Positions 1-7,888 of a stretch of 20,271 nt of DNA are shown in pieces. The DNA comes from a virus: IMG/VR virus record IMGVR_UViG_3300025789_000192, positions 1-20,271 of that record; one strand, 5' to 3'. Position 1 is the first letter of the stretch, and each line of letters starts with the position of its first letter. The position numbers were made by a program, and so were the translations under genes. The notes under the pieces were generated by a model. That model was given only the letters and a program-made list of their open reading frames with translations. It did no database searches and was not told the DNA's origin.

Positions 1-1
1 C

Positions 2-127
2 ACTGTCGCAAGTGGAACGTCGACCGTGACTTTAGGCGCGCAAACACTCACCGCCAACGGAAATATTCTTGCGGCAGTCAATGGTCTGGCAAATGCAACT
101 GGCATGACCGCAGTTCGTATCGCGTAG
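2..127 (+). CDS. C-terminal end of a virion structural protein (partial)
   Basis: An open frame enters from the left edge and ends at TAG 125-127, giving 41 residues that finish GMTAVRIA. The residues are rich in Thr, Ala, Gly and Asn, like the repetitive structural genes that follow, and a new gene begins 8 bases later. I infer a tail, fibre or other virion protein from composition and position only. No fold or motif can be named from this short tail, and the start lies outside the window. Confidence 0.6.
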   Translation, partial: TVASGTSTVTLGAQTLTANGNILAAVNGLANATGMTAVRIA

Positions 128-135
128 GTACATAG

Positions 136-828
136 ATGCTTGGCGCAAACTATCTAGGTGCGCCCTACCTAGGCCAAGCCTACGCAGGGCTAACGCAATA
201 CTCCCCCACCGGCTCGGCCACTGGCACGTTTAGCGGTTCAGCTACCGGCACAGTTGTATATCCGGCTACGGCTACTGGATCGTATTCGTTTAATGGCTCA
301 TCGGCAGACTACATCGTTGCCGCCGATTCTGGACCCTACTCGTTCTCCGGTTCCGCCACCGCTACGTTGTCCTCTACCGGCTCACTTACGGGCACCTTTG
401 CCGGTTCAGGCACATCCGTTCTAAAGGCGTCAGGAAGCCTTACAGGGGCCTTTGCGGGCACTTCAGTAAGCAACGTAAGTTCTACCGGCTCAGGCACGTT
501 TACCTACACGGGGTCGGGAACTGGCGTACAGACATACAAGGCGGCGGGGGTCTATTCGTTCTCCGGCTCTGCTACGGCCAAAATACCCTCAACCGGCACC
601 GGAAACTACACGTTCACCAGCACAGCGCTGGGGTCGGCAGGATCGGTTGTCATTGCCACAATCAGCTGGCAACCAGTCACCGCCAGCGTTTCCAACGATT
701 CGGTGGTCACGGCCACTGTCGCTTCAGATGCTTTAGAGAATTCTTACGCCATTGCTACAACTTCCGACAACGCTACAACCCTTGCCGTTACGACAGATTC
801 AGTAAATACGCTGGCAACGGTTGTATAA
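136..828 (+). CDS. Gly/Ser/Thr-rich repeat protein, probable virion or fibre component
   Basis: This 230-residue protein is dominated by Gly, Ser, Thr and Ala with regularly spaced aromatic residues. Units such as TGTFSGSATG, YSFSGSATA and TGAFAG recur between about residues 24 and 170. The DNA is also repetitive: the stretch near 337-360 is almost the same as that near 551-575. The N-terminus has another short repeat (NYLGAPYLGQAY). There is no signal peptide or membrane span. Alternating hydrophobic and small residues suggest a beta-rich, elongated structure such as a fibre or capsid decoration, which fits its place among structural genes. The exact virion location is unknown. The ATG at 136 is 8 bases after the previous stop and its ribosome binding site is weak. 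The C-terminal 60 residues are non-repetitive and Val/Thr/Asp-rich. Confidence 0.75.
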   Translation: MLGANYLGAPYLGQAYAGLTQYSPTGSATGTFSGSATGTVVYPATATGSYSFNGSSADYIVAADSGPYSFSGSATATLSSTGSLTGTFAGSGTSVLKASGSLTGAFAGTSVSNVSSTGSGTFTYTGSGTGVQTYKAAGVYSFSGSATAKIPSTGTGNYTFTSTALGSAGSVVIATISWQPVTASVSNDSVVTATVASDALENSYAIATTSDNATTLAVTTDSVNTLATVV

Positions 829-852
829 TTATTAGGTACCCGAAAGGACCCC

Positions 853-2184
853 ATGGCCTACCAGTCTGGTAACATTGTTAAGTTTGACGTATCTTTCACA
901 GACTCGTCAACGGGTGGTGCGGTAGACCCCTCTGCCGTATCGGTAACGTATACGATTAACAACGGCTCAACTGTAGGCCCAATCGCCTACACCAGCGCCG
1001 CGACCCCCTCAGTCGGCGTTGTGGCACGTTTGTCGGCTGGTAACTACGAGTTCTGGCTGGACACTACCGGCATCAACGGCGTTATTACCCTGACGTGGAA
1101 CGCCACTGGTTCGCACCAGGCCAGCGTGACCGACACTATCTCAGTCGGCAACAGCATCTCTAGCGTTAATACCTTTGGCGACCTTATCGAAAAGGTGTAT
1201 CGCCGTACAATGGGTGGCATCCGTGAGCGTGCCGTACAGGTTATTGCCTCTGGTACCCCTGCCGCCCCGTCAACGTCGCCCATTACTTCAGGTGCTACCA
1301 GCTTTGTCTTGACCGGCTCGCAGACCACCAGCATCATGCCTGGTGTCTTGCTGGCTGTGGACATGGAAGTTATGTACGTTCTGAACTGGACGCCATACGT
1401 ATCAAGCGGATACACGGGCGTCCCCTACGGCACCGTGACTGTCCAGCGTGGCTACAACGGCTCGGCTACCGCCCCGCACAACGCCAACACGCTTGCCTAC
1501 ATCAACCCTCGTTACTCGCGCTACGACATTGGCGTGGCCATCAACGATGACCTGCGATCGCTGTCCAGCCCTACCAACGGCTTGTTCCGTGTGGGCGTGG
1601 CCGAACTGACGTACAACCCTGTCTTTGCCGGTTATGACCTCGGCGCCCTGCCTGCCAACTTCATTGACGTTATTGAAGTTCGCTACCGCATTGCCCCGCC
1701 ATACCGCACGTTCCCACCTATTCGCCGTTGGAAGGTGATTCGCTGGAATCAAGGCACGACCGACGCCGCGTTCCCATCGGGTAACGGACTGGTGCTGTAC
1801 GAACCAGGTTGGCCAGGTCTGCCTATCTACGTGACCTACACGGCCCCGTTCATCAAGCTGGTAAACACTACCGACTCGATTATCAACACGCCTGCCATCA
1901 ACGACGAGGCGCCACCCTACAACGGCTACAGCACCTCTGTTGTACCAAACATGGTACCAACCATGGCCGACTTGCCACCACTCGGTGCTGAGATTGACCT
2001 GACCATCCCGCGTGAAATCAGCCGTAACTTCATGGAGTCACAGCCCGACCCACGTAAGGCGCAGGAAGTTATGCCAGGTGCGGTGGCTGGTTCTGTCAAT
2101 GCGCTTATCGCGCGACGCGCTCAGCGTATCTCTGAGGAAGCAGACCGCTTGCAGCGTCAGTACACGAGGGTTAGCCCGCTCTAA
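853..2184 (+). CDS. Virion protein with N-terminal Ig-like domain and neck/adaptor-like body
   Basis: This 443-residue protein starts at ATG 853 behind an AAAGGA ribosome binding site. Residues about 5-98 alternate in a beta-sandwich pattern (NIVKFDVSF, then GNYEFWLDTTGINGV, then TLTWNATG), which resembles Ig-like domains appended to phage structural proteins. A predicted helix follows (FGDLIEKVYRRTMGG, about 108-122), then a long beta-rich region containing YGTVTVQRGYNGS, LPANFIDVIEVRYRI and IYVTYTAPF. Helix plus beta-barrel phrases of this type occur in head-tail adaptor or tail proteins of environmental phages; I infer a neck or tail component. The C-terminus is Arg/Gln/Glu-rich and helical (about 395-440). 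It overlaps the next gene through a shared TAATG. A baseplate or minor tail protein is an alternative. Confidence 0.75.
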   Translation: MAYQSGNIVKFDVSFTDSSTGGAVDPSAVSVTYTINNGSTVGPIAYTSAATPSVGVVARLSAGNYEFWLDTTGINGVITLTWNATGSHQASVTDTISVGNSISSVNTFGDLIEKVYRRTMGGIRERAVQVIASGTPAAPSTSPITSGATSFVLTGSQTTSIMPGVLLAVDMEVMYVLNWTPYVSSGYTGVPYGTVTVQRGYNGSATAPHNANTLAYINPRYSRYDIGVAINDDLRSLSSPTNGLFRVGVAELTYNPVFAGYDLGALPANFIDVIEVRYRIAPPYRTFPPIRRWKVIRWNQGTTDAAFPSGNGLVLYEPGWPGLPIYVTYTAPFIKLVNTTDSIINTPAINDEAPPYNGYSTSVVPNMVPTMADLPPLGAEIDLTIPREISRNFMESQPDPRKAQEVMPGAVAGSVNALIARRAQRISEEADRLQRQYTRVSPL

Positions 2185-4898
2185 TGACTATCAACTACAC
2201 GCCGACTACAGGGCTTGCGGGCTTAGGCGCATACAGCGTATCCATTACGGATGCTTCTGGTGCACCCTACGCAGACGGGACGGGAAACTACGCGCCACAA
2301 ACACGCACGTTCCCCGCCGACACCTCGTTTGAGCCGTATCGTCGTGAGGCTTTCCGCCATCGTTCTATCCCTGGTCAGCGTGAAGCGATCCAGATGACGA
2401 ACATCATGGGTGAGGGAACAGTCAACACAGAGGGTCTGTGGCGTCGAGAGCAACGTGACTGGAACGAGGGTGCTGGTCAGCAGTACCTTGACCACCGCCA
2501 AGAGGACAGCGCCTCGCGCTTCTATTCAAGCAAGGGTGTTGACGTATTCAATTACCCCTACCAAGCCAAGCTTCTGCCTGATGTCACGCAGATTGTAGCC
2601 AACACTGCGACCAATACCAAGACTGTAGCGTGTAGCGGATACCTCGTCATGGGGTCCAGCGTGAGTGGCACTACGACTGTCAAGTATTACAACGGCTCGA
2701 CGTGGACCACCATCTTGTTCCCTGGCTCAGCGTCTACGCTGTCGGCAAACTTCACCGACATCACTGCGGCGAACACATACGTCTACATCGCCACTAGCGC
2801 AGGACTGTACTTCGCCCAGCCTGGTACGTCTGCCTTTACATTGTTTGCCTCTGGCTCGTACAACATGGTGTCATGGGCCAACGACCAACTTATTGCGTCA
2901 AGCGGCAACAACCTGTATGCGTTCCAGCCTCGCAGTAGCACCGCCAATGGTGGATCACTGTACGGAACCGCTCCTAGCGTTACTATCTCAAACGTTGGAA
3001 TCGCAAACATTTCGGCCAGTTCAGGTGGCCACGGCTCGTATGGTGTAAACCTAAAGTCTGCTGACAATAATTTTGTAGTCGGCCAGAGCGTCAACATCAC
3101 GGGCGCACAGGCGTACTTGACCATTAGTTCCGTCAGCGTTTCATCGAGCGGCATTGTCACGGCCACTGGAACGGCGTACTCTGGTATGTCGGTCGGTGAG
3201 AAAGTAACGGCAAGCCTGAACTATGGCACTAGTGGTTCAAAGAATGAACTCGTAACCCTACTGAGCGTTACTGCGGGTAGTGGCTACGACACTGTTACGT
3301 GGCAATCGTCGGTGGTTTCTACCGCCACTGGTTTCGCTGGCGGCAACATTGTCTCAGAGTCAAGTAAGTACAACGATGCTTGGACCATCACGAGCATCAG
3401 TGGCAACACGCTGAGCATCGCAAACACTACGACCAGCGGTAGTGCTCCCTCTGCTTCTGTATACGGCAACTACTCGGTCAATGGTTACATCGGCAACAAC
3501 AATGTCTCCGACCTTCTCTATACGCACCAAGACCCTAACTGGTTATGGTCTAGCGCAGTCGGTGGCGAAACTCAGGTGTACTTTGCTGGCTACAGCCGTC
3601 GCAGCAACAGCGGTGTGATTACCAACAGCAACGGATGTATCTATCGTTCCGACCTGCTCGGCTCTAGCACCACGACCGCTTCGGGCATCCAGACTGTTAG
3701 CACGTCAACAGTGGCCCAGCCATTCCAGCTTGTTACTCCCGTTCAGGCTTTGCCTATGTCACCAGACGAGTACCCAACTGTCATCCAGTCATACCTGAAC
3801 TTCATCTTTATCGGTACTAATCGAGGCATCCGTATGGCTCAGACGTTGAGCGTGTACGACCCCACCGCTACGGCAACGGGCGACCTCAAGAGTGGCCCAC
3901 TGATTCCTAACATCCTGACCCCACTGACCTACCCCGTCACCGACATCATTGGCGACGGACGGTTTGTGTGGTTTGCGTGGAATGACTACGACAACTCCAT
4001 CACACCTGGCACTCACATCAGCACGGGGCTTGGCAAGTTAGACCTGACCACGTTTATCAACGGCGACCCGCTTGCCCCTGTCTACGCCTCAGACCTGATG
4101 GTGTCCTACAGCGGTTCGTACAACTTCAACACGGGCGCTGGCATGGTGAACTCAATCGCTTGGGATTCAGTCAAGAACCTGCCCGTCATTACGGTCGGTG
4201 GCCTCGGTGTCTACGAGCCACTGGCTACCAACGTCAATGGTCGCATCGCTGCCACGCAGTACGTACCCAGCGGTACGCTCACCACGTCTATCTTTGACTA
4301 CGGCATCCCCGACCAGAAAGCTCCCGTGTACTTTGAGTACGGTGGTGTCACCCCGACTGGCACAACGCTACAGGCGAACGTCATCTGCGAACCGCAAGAA
4401 TCGTTCAAGCAAACCATCGCTGTCTCTGCGTTCACTTCTCCGACAGCCATCGGTACTGCCACAAAAGAATACGCAGTTGGATCCAACCCAAAGTCGTCAC
4501 AGTTCCAAGTAGTTATGACACTGAACGCCGCCACGATTACGACCACTTACGACTCGTCGCCTACGATGTACCGCTGGACACTCAAATCGTTCCCCAACGT
4601 GGTGTCTGGTACCAACATCAGCTTGGTCCTACAGTTGTTCTCCGTCGACGTTGTAGATGGCGTGGAAGTGTACATGGACCCCTACGACAACTTCTACTGG
4701 CTGGAATCGCTACGCCAAGCGCAGAACCTTGTGACGTATCAGGAAGGCCCGCTAAGCGCCAGTATTGCCATTATCGAATCACTGGACTGGATTCCTCACA
4801 AGCGCCGTGACAACTACGAGAACGGGTATGAGGGTGACTGCGTAGTTACCATCAAGACCCTTGGACCATACTCCTACAACAAGCCAAACACAAACTAA
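2184..4898 (+). CDS. Large beta-rich virion protein, possible beta-propeller tail or fibre protein
   Basis: The ATG at 2184 shares its A with the TAA stop of the previous gene, so translation is probably coupled. The 904-residue product is rich in Ser, Thr, Gly, Asn and Tyr. After a charged N-terminal 80 residues (FEPYRREAFRHRSIPGQRE), residues about 110-240 show repeated blade-like strands such as YLVMGSSV, YVYIATSAGLYFA and DQLIASSGNNLYAF, a pattern seen in beta-propellers. A low-complexity Ser/Thr/Gly segment (about 260-440) is followed by a second set of strands with FIFIGTNRGIRMA and GRFVWFAW. The C-terminal 200 residues look like a compact beta domain. No catalytic signature or membrane span is visible. 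Position just before the lysis cassette suits a tail, baseplate or host-contact protein; this role is inferred. Confidence 0.75.
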   Translation: MTINYTPTTGLAGLGAYSVSITDASGAPYADGTGNYAPQTRTFPADTSFEPYRREAFRHRSIPGQREAIQMTNIMGEGTVNTEGLWRREQRDWNEGAGQQYLDHRQEDSASRFYSSKGVDVFNYPYQAKLLPDVTQIVANTATNTKTVACSGYLVMGSSVSGTTTVKYYNGSTWTTILFPGSASTLSANFTDITAANTYVYIATSAGLYFAQPGTSAFTLFASGSYNMVSWANDQLIASSGNNLYAFQPRSSTANGGSLYGTAPSVTISNVGIANISASSGGHGSYGVNLKSADNNFVVGQSVNITGAQAYLTISSVSVSSSGIVTATGTAYSGMSVGEKVTASLNYGTSGSKNELVTLLSVTAGSGYDTVTWQSSVVSTATGFAGGNIVSESSKYNDAWTITSISGNTLSIANTTTSGSAPSASVYGNYSVNGYIGNNNVSDLLYTHQDPNWLWSSAVGGETQVYFAGYSRRSNSGVITNSNGCIYRSDLLGSSTTTASGIQTVSTSTVAQPFQLVTPVQALPMSPDEYPTVIQSYLNFIFIGTNRGIRMAQTLSVYDPTATATGDLKSGPLIPNILTPLTYPVTDIIGDGRFVWFAWNDYDNSITPGTHISTGLGKLDLTTFINGDPLAPVYASDLMVSYSGSYNFNTGAGMVNSIAWDSVKNLPVITVGGLGVYEPLATNVNGRIAATQYVPSGTLTTSIFDYGIPDQKAPVYFEYGGVTPTGTTLQANVICEPQESFKQTIAVSAFTSPTAIGTATKEYAVGSNPKSSQFQVVMTLNAATITTTYDSSPTMYRWTLKSFPNVVSGTNISLVLQLFSVDVVDGVEVYMDPYDNFYWLESLRQAQNLVTYQEGPLSASIAIIESLDWIPHKRRDNYENGYEGDCVVTIKTLGPYSYNKPNTN

Positions 4899-4907
4899 AG
4901 GACAAAC

Positions 4908-5384
4908 ATGACAGATACCCGTAACGCTATCGTGGCCTGGGCTAAGTGGGCCGTGGCTAACAAGGCACACTTCAACTATTCGGAAGGCCCTAACCGCGCC
5001 GAAGCCATTGGCGTGTACCCACCTAAGTTCCCAATGTTCATGGACTGCTCCATGTTTGTGACGTGGTGCTACTGGATCGCTGGTTGTGCGACCGACCCCA
5101 CCAACAAGGCGGGCTTCGCTACGCACGAGGGCTACACCGGCACCGAGCTGTCGGCAGGCACCGAGATTTCACTCGCACAGGTTCAGCCTGGTGACGCCAT
5201 TGTTTATGGTCCTGGCACCGGCTGGCACACGGCTCTGGTGGTCGAGGCTGGCCCAAACCCCTTGACTGTCAGCATGGGTGAGCAGGGCGACCCCTCGTTT
5301 GTCCGTGTATCGCAGGACGGGCGCCAGCCCCAGCGTTACCTCCGCTTCAACACTCAAGGCACCCCACGCCTTCCGGAAGCATGA
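4908..5384 (+). CDS. NlpC/P60-type peptidoglycan hydrolase (probable endolysin)
   Basis: This 158-residue protein has the arrangement of the NlpC/P60 papain-like superfamily, whose members cleave peptide bonds in peptidoglycan. The likely nucleophile is Cys47 in MDCSMFV at the start of a helix, and the likely catalytic His is His107 in GWHTALVVE. The family's usual PGD turn is at 94-96 (QPGDAIVYG). A third catalytic residue cannot be assigned with certainty. No signal peptide or separate wall-binding domain is seen; the whole protein is about one domain long. An AAAGGA ribosome binding site precedes ATG 4908. It heads a cassette with two small membrane proteins, as expected for an endolysin released with holin help. 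A tail-associated or virion peptidase is less likely given that context. Confidence 0.8.
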   Translation: MTDTRNAIVAWAKWAVANKAHFNYSEGPNRAEAIGVYPPKFPMFMDCSMFVTWCYWIAGCATDPTNKAGFATHEGYTGTELSAGTEISLAQVQPGDAIVYGPGTGWHTALVVEAGPNPLTVSMGEQGDPSFVRVSQDGRQPQRYLRFNTQGTPRLPEA

Positions 5385-5644
5385 TGGCGGCCATGTTCAC
5401 CTCAGCGAACTTTTGGTACATCACTGAAGCAATCGTTGTGGTGGCAGGCGCAGTTGTCGGCGTGTGGCGTGTGATTCACAATGCTTTGGCCCGTTCGGTC
5501 ACTGAGCGACTCCACGAACTACAGGCAGAACTGAAGCCCAATCACGGCTCATCTATGCGAGATGCGATTGACCGCATTGAGCGCAGCCTAGAAGAAGTAA
5601 AACTGGAACTGGCTCGACACTTGGGCGCACACAAAGGACTGTAA
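5381..5644 (+). CDS. Small membrane protein with coiled-coil tail, holin-like
   Basis: This 87-residue protein has one clear membrane span near residues 10-30 (WYITEAIVVVAGAVVGVW), followed by a charged amphipathic helix (about 36-82) with heptad-like spacing, rich in Glu, Leu and Arg. ATG 5381 overlaps the endolysin stop by 4 bases (ATGA); a second ATG lies at 5384. One or two spans with a charged tail next to an endolysin fits a holin or a lysis accessory protein such as a spanin-like component, but no family motif is recognised. It is followed by another small membrane gene, so the two may act together in lysis. Confidence 0.7.
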   Translation: MMAAMFTSANFWYITEAIVVVAGAVVGVWRVIHNALARSVTERLHELQAELKPNHGSSMRDAIDRIERSLEEVKLELARHLGAHKGL

Positions 5645-5997
5645 TGAAGCGTTGGAAGCACCCGATTACGGGCGAGAATATCACGTTAGGGGAACACTTA
5701 TCTTGGACAGCACAGAACGCGATTCGGCGCTGGGAGTTTGTGGGAGTCGTGACTCTTGCTACGGTGGTTTGCTGGGGCATTGGAACGGCGGGTGTACTCC
5801 AGTGGTGGAACTTCACGGCGTCATACATGGCGGTACTGATTGAACTGGTCGTGGGTATTGCCATGTACCAGCAGACCAAAGCCGACGCCAAAGTAATCCG
5901 TAAGATTCTGGCTATGGAAGATCACCAATTCTCTGAGCTGAAGCGCCTCATTGAAAAGGTCGAGGAAGATTTAGAGGAATTCCATGAAGAACGGTGA
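5644..5997 (+). CDS. Two-span membrane protein with coiled-coil C-terminus, holin candidate
   Basis: This 117-residue protein begins at ATG 5644, sharing its A with the previous TAA stop (TAATG). It has two hydrophobic segments, about residues 33-53 (VGVVTLATVVCWGIGTAGVL) and about 58-75 (ASYMAVLIELVVGIAM). A strongly charged helical tail rich in Lys and Glu (about 78-117) ends in EEDLEEFHEER. Two spans with a charged end match many phage holins, so this may be the pore-former and the 5381 product a partner, or the reverse. Its 3' end overlaps the next gene by 14 bases. Confidence 0.7.
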   Translation: MKRWKHPITGENITLGEHLSWTAQNAIRRWEFVGVVTLATVVCWGIGTAGVLQWWNFTASYMAVLIELVVGIAMYQQTKADAKVIRKILAMEDHQFSELKRLIEKVEEDLEEFHEER

Positions 5998-6481
5998 TTT
6001 GGTCCTGTGCCACTCAACGGGTATCCTCGGTCGGGCTATCCGCATTGCCGAGAAGCGACTACAGAATAGTCAGTTCTCCGAGTGGAACCATATCGCTATC
6101 CTTGACCGAGAGGTAGATGGCGAGTGGTACGTTATCCAAGCCGAAGCCCACGGCGTGACCAACGATAAGAAGTTGTCCTCGGTCGCACCTGGTGGCCGAT
6201 ACGAGGTCATCCCCCTGCCCGCTGGCGTCGACGTTGATAAGGTGCTGACCTTTGCTCGCGCTCAAGTGGGCGATGCCTATTCGTGGCTGTCGATTCTGTC
6301 CTGTGCGTTTGATATGTGGCTACCGCAGGCAATCTGTTTCCGGCGTGGCGACACGTGGATTTGCTCAGGGCTGGCCGCCGCCGCTTTGTGGTTTGGTGGC
6401 TTTGAAAAGATGGTACACCTGAACGATGTGTATACCTGCACTCCCGCCGAGATAGCACAGTTTTGTACGCAAGGGTTGTAA
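5984..6481 (+). CDS. Permuted NlpC/P60 (YiiX/LRAT-like) cysteine hydrolase
   Basis: This 165-residue protein opens with KNGDLVLCHSTG, the strand and turn that open permuted NlpC/P60 proteins. In this permuted order the catalytic His comes before the Cys: His36 in SEWNHIAIL, a conserved-type Glu54 in IQAEAHGV, and Cys127 in TWICSGLAAAAL at the start of a helix. That His, Glu, Cys order differs from the endolysin at 4908. Family members are amidases, peptidases or acyltransferases, some acting on cell wall or lipids; the substrate here is unknown. The cassette position suggests a wall or envelope role. ATG 5984 overlaps the previous gene by 14 bases. The TAA stop lies within a run of inverted half-sites that seems to regulate the next gene. 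Confidence 0.75.
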   Translation: MKNGDLVLCHSTGILGRAIRIAEKRLQNSQFSEWNHIAILDREVDGEWYVIQAEAHGVTNDKKLSSVAPGGRYEVIPLPAGVDVDKVLTFARAQVGDAYSWLSILSCAFDMWLPQAICFRRGDTWICSGLAAAALWFGGFEKMVHLNDVYTCTPAEIAQFCTQGL

Positions 6482-6504
6482 TTACAACGTTGTAATGGTA
6501 AACT
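6476..6504 (+). promoter_or_regulatory. Promoter with overlapping palindromic operator in the spacer
   Basis: A -35-like TTGTAA (6476-6481) and a -10-like TAAACT (6499-6504) are 17 bases apart. The spacer holds most of a perfect 16-bp palindrome, ATTACAACGTTGTAAT (6481-6496). A second perfect palindrome, GTTGTAATTACAAC (6475-6488), overlaps it, so three alternating GTTGTAAT half-sites run together. A dimeric repressor or activator bound here would cover the promoter. An AAGGAGG ribosome binding site follows at 6515-6521, ahead of ATG 6529. Confidence 0.6.
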
Positions 6505-6528
6505 CAGCATGACCAAGGAGGTCTTGCT

Positions 6529-7371
6529 ATGGCTTTACCTATCCCTGCTACACACGTTGTTATCCCCGACACTCAGGCTAAGCCTGGTGCCCCAACAGAT
6601 CACTTGCGCTGGATTGGTCAGTATATCGTTGACCACTTTAAAGACCAGGCTATCAAGATTATACATCTAGGCGACCACTGGGATATGCCCTCTCTGTCTA
6701 TGTACGACAAGGGCAAGAAAGCAATGGAAGGCCGACGCTACGTGGCCGACATTGAGGCTGGCAACGAAGCCTTTACTGTCCTGAATCAAGCCCTAATTGA
6801 CCTGAACAAGACCCGTAAGTCAACCAAGCACGCCAGCTGGAAGCCAGAACGCTACATCCTGCGTGGCAACCACGAGGATCGCATCAACCGAGCCGTAAAC
6901 GCCGACGCCCAGTTAGAGGGTGTGGTCGGTGACTGGCAGTTCAATGATGCGGCGCTGGGCTGGAAGCCGGTGCCGTTCTTAGACATCCTTTGGCTTGATG
7001 GCGTGGCCTACTCGCACTACTTCTACAACCCTATGACCGGCAAGCCGTTAGGAGGCACCATTGACTCGCGACTCAAAAGCATCGGACACTCGTTCTCGAT
7101 GGGGCACCAGCAAACGCTCGGCTATTCGCTCCGCTTTGTGGCAGGCAAGTCACAACACGGACTGGTTGCGGGAGCGTGCTATCTACACGATGAGGATTAC
7201 AAAGGTCCACAAGGAAACGCCCACTTCCGAGGACTCGTCGTTAAGCACGAAGTCGAGGGTGGCGCGTACTGTCCAATGTTTATCTCTCTTGATTATCTGT
7301 GTCGCCGTTATGAAGGAGTGCGGCTCGACACCTTTATGAAAAAGAAGTACGGAATTATTTGGCAAGGCTGA
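6529..7371 (+). CDS. Calcineurin-like metallophosphoesterase
   Basis: This 280-residue protein carries the metal-binding blocks of the metallophosphoesterase superfamily in order: VIPDTQ (Asp14), LGDHWD (Asp49), RGNHED (Asn114-His115), YSHYF (His163) and MGHQQ (His193). The first block reads D-x-Q instead of the usual D-x-H; the VIPDTQxKPG form is familiar from phage and bacterial relatives. Family members hydrolyse phosphodiesters or phosphomonoesters using two metal ions; the substrate here cannot be told. It begins behind a strong AAGGAGG site (6515-6521) and its own promoter-operator, and is followed immediately by the promoter of the WhiB gene, so it may be transcribed alone or as the end of the lysis unit. 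Cytoplasmic location is likely, as no span or signal is seen. Confidence 0.85.
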   Translation: MALPIPATHVVIPDTQAKPGAPTDHLRWIGQYIVDHFKDQAIKIIHLGDHWDMPSLSMYDKGKKAMEGRRYVADIEAGNEAFTVLNQALIDLNKTRKSTKHASWKPERYILRGNHEDRINRAVNADAQLEGVVGDWQFNDAALGWKPVPFLDILWLDGVAYSHYFYNPMTGKPLGGTIDSRLKSIGHSFSMGHQQTLGYSLRFVAGKSQHGLVAGACYLHDEDYKGPQGNAHFRGLVVKHEVEGGAYCPMFISLDYLCRRYEGVRLDTFMKKKYGIIWQG

Positions 7372-7372
7372 T

Positions 7373-7401
7373 TTGACACGGCCCTAAACAGGCTGTACAT
7401 T
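7373..7401 (+). promoter_or_regulatory. Consensus sigma-70-type promoter for a probably leaderless whiB
   Basis: TTGACA (7373-7378) is separated by 17 bases from TACATT (7396-7401). The expected start of transcription, about 7 bases later, falls at 7408-7409, the first base of the WhiB ATG. No ribosome binding site precedes that ATG, so a leaderless mRNA is expected. This is the cleanest two-box promoter in the window. Confidence 0.75.
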
Positions 7402-7408
7402 TTCTCCC

Positions 7409-7690
7409 ATGATGAAAAGCCAATGGAGAGACAAAGCCGCTTGTCGTGGGGTGGACACCGAAGTGTTCATGCCAGATGGTCGGCGTTATTTTAGCCAAAA
7501 GAAGAAGCGTGAGGCACTGTCGTATTGCACCGTGTGTCCCGTGAAGCAGGATTGCTTGGAGTTTGCTTTCGAGCACGACATCAAAATCGGCTTCTACGGT
7601 GGCATGGACGGGAACGAACGTCGATACGCCAAGCGTGTGTGGGTGCGTAAGCGCAAAGCCGCCGAGCAAGAGGAAGGAGATGAGCTATGA
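7409..7690 (+). CDS. whiB: WhiB-like Fe-S transcription regulator (first copy)
   Basis: This 93-residue protein has the four WhiB cysteines, Cys12, Cys40, Cys43 and Cys49, spaced C-x27-C-x2-C-x5-C (the last three in YCTVCPVKQDCL), which would ligate a 4Fe-4S cluster. The family's turn appears as GFYGGMDGNERR (about 61-72) where hosts usually have GVWGG, and a basic Lys/Arg segment follows (KRVWVRKRK) that could contact DNA or sigma factor. WhiB-like proteins occur in actinobacteria and their phages, where they bind the sigma-A subunit and change promoter choice. The 7409 ATG sits at the predicted transcription start; ATG 7412 is an alternative. The stop overlaps the next small gene by 4 bases (ATGA). 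Confidence 0.92.
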   Translation: MMKSQWRDKAACRGVDTEVFMPDGRRYFSQKKKREALSYCTVCPVKQDCLEFAFEHDIKIGFYGGMDGNERRYAKRVWVRKRKAAEQEEGDEL

Positions 7691-7839
7691 AATTCCAATT
7701 CGACTTCGACGCCGATGAATATGCGACGTTGATGGTTGCGCTGGTGTTTGCCGAAGAGATGGTGAACAACCCTGCGCTACAGGAAAAGATTTCATACCTG
7801 CGCGACACTGTTGTTCGCGGGTTTCGATTTGTTGATTGA
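7687..7839 (+). CDS. Small acidic protein of unknown function (50 residues)
   Basis: ATG 7687 overlaps the WhiB stop (ATGA) and has a good AAGGAGA ribosome binding site about 8 bases upstream. The 50-residue product begins MKFQFDFDADEYATLMVALV and looks like one or two helices with an acidic start and a basic, aromatic end (RGFRFVD). It has no recognised domain. It is probably co-translated with WhiB. Its TGA stop (7837-7839) lies inside the -35 box of the next promoter. Confidence 0.7.
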   Translation: MKFQFDFDADEYATLMVALVFAEEMVNNPALQEKISYLRDTVVRGFRFVD

Positions 7840-7864
7840 CAATGTTACAACCATGCTGTACCGT
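7836..7864 (+). promoter_or_regulatory. Probable promoter of the recombination operon
   Basis: TTGACA (7836-7841) is 17 bases from TACCGT (7859-7864). The -35 box is consensus and the -10 box is weak. The spacer contains TTACAAC (7845-7851), the same half-site found in the operator at 6476-6504, which hints at shared regulation. Transcription would begin near 7871, leaving a leader of about 18 bases with an AAAGGGG site before ATG 7889. Confidence 0.5.
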
Positions 7865-7888
7865 GAAGTATCTCTTGAAAGGGGAAAT

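Noticed and set aside
136-828. Tandem repeats as a CRISPR-like or non-coding repeat array
   Set aside because: The repeats are imperfect, in frame, and encode a continuous Gly/Ser/Thr protein without regular spacers.
1402-1752. Reverse-strand frame opposite the Ig-like virion protein gene
   Set aside because: Its Val/Arg/Gly-rich composition and lack of ribosome site mark it as a shadow of the + strand structural gene.
7811-7888. Upstream TTG extension of the Cas4-like nuclease
   Set aside because: It would cross the TTGACA promoter and the 50-residue gene's end; ATG 7889 has a good AAAGGGG ribosome site and the protein family begins near there.
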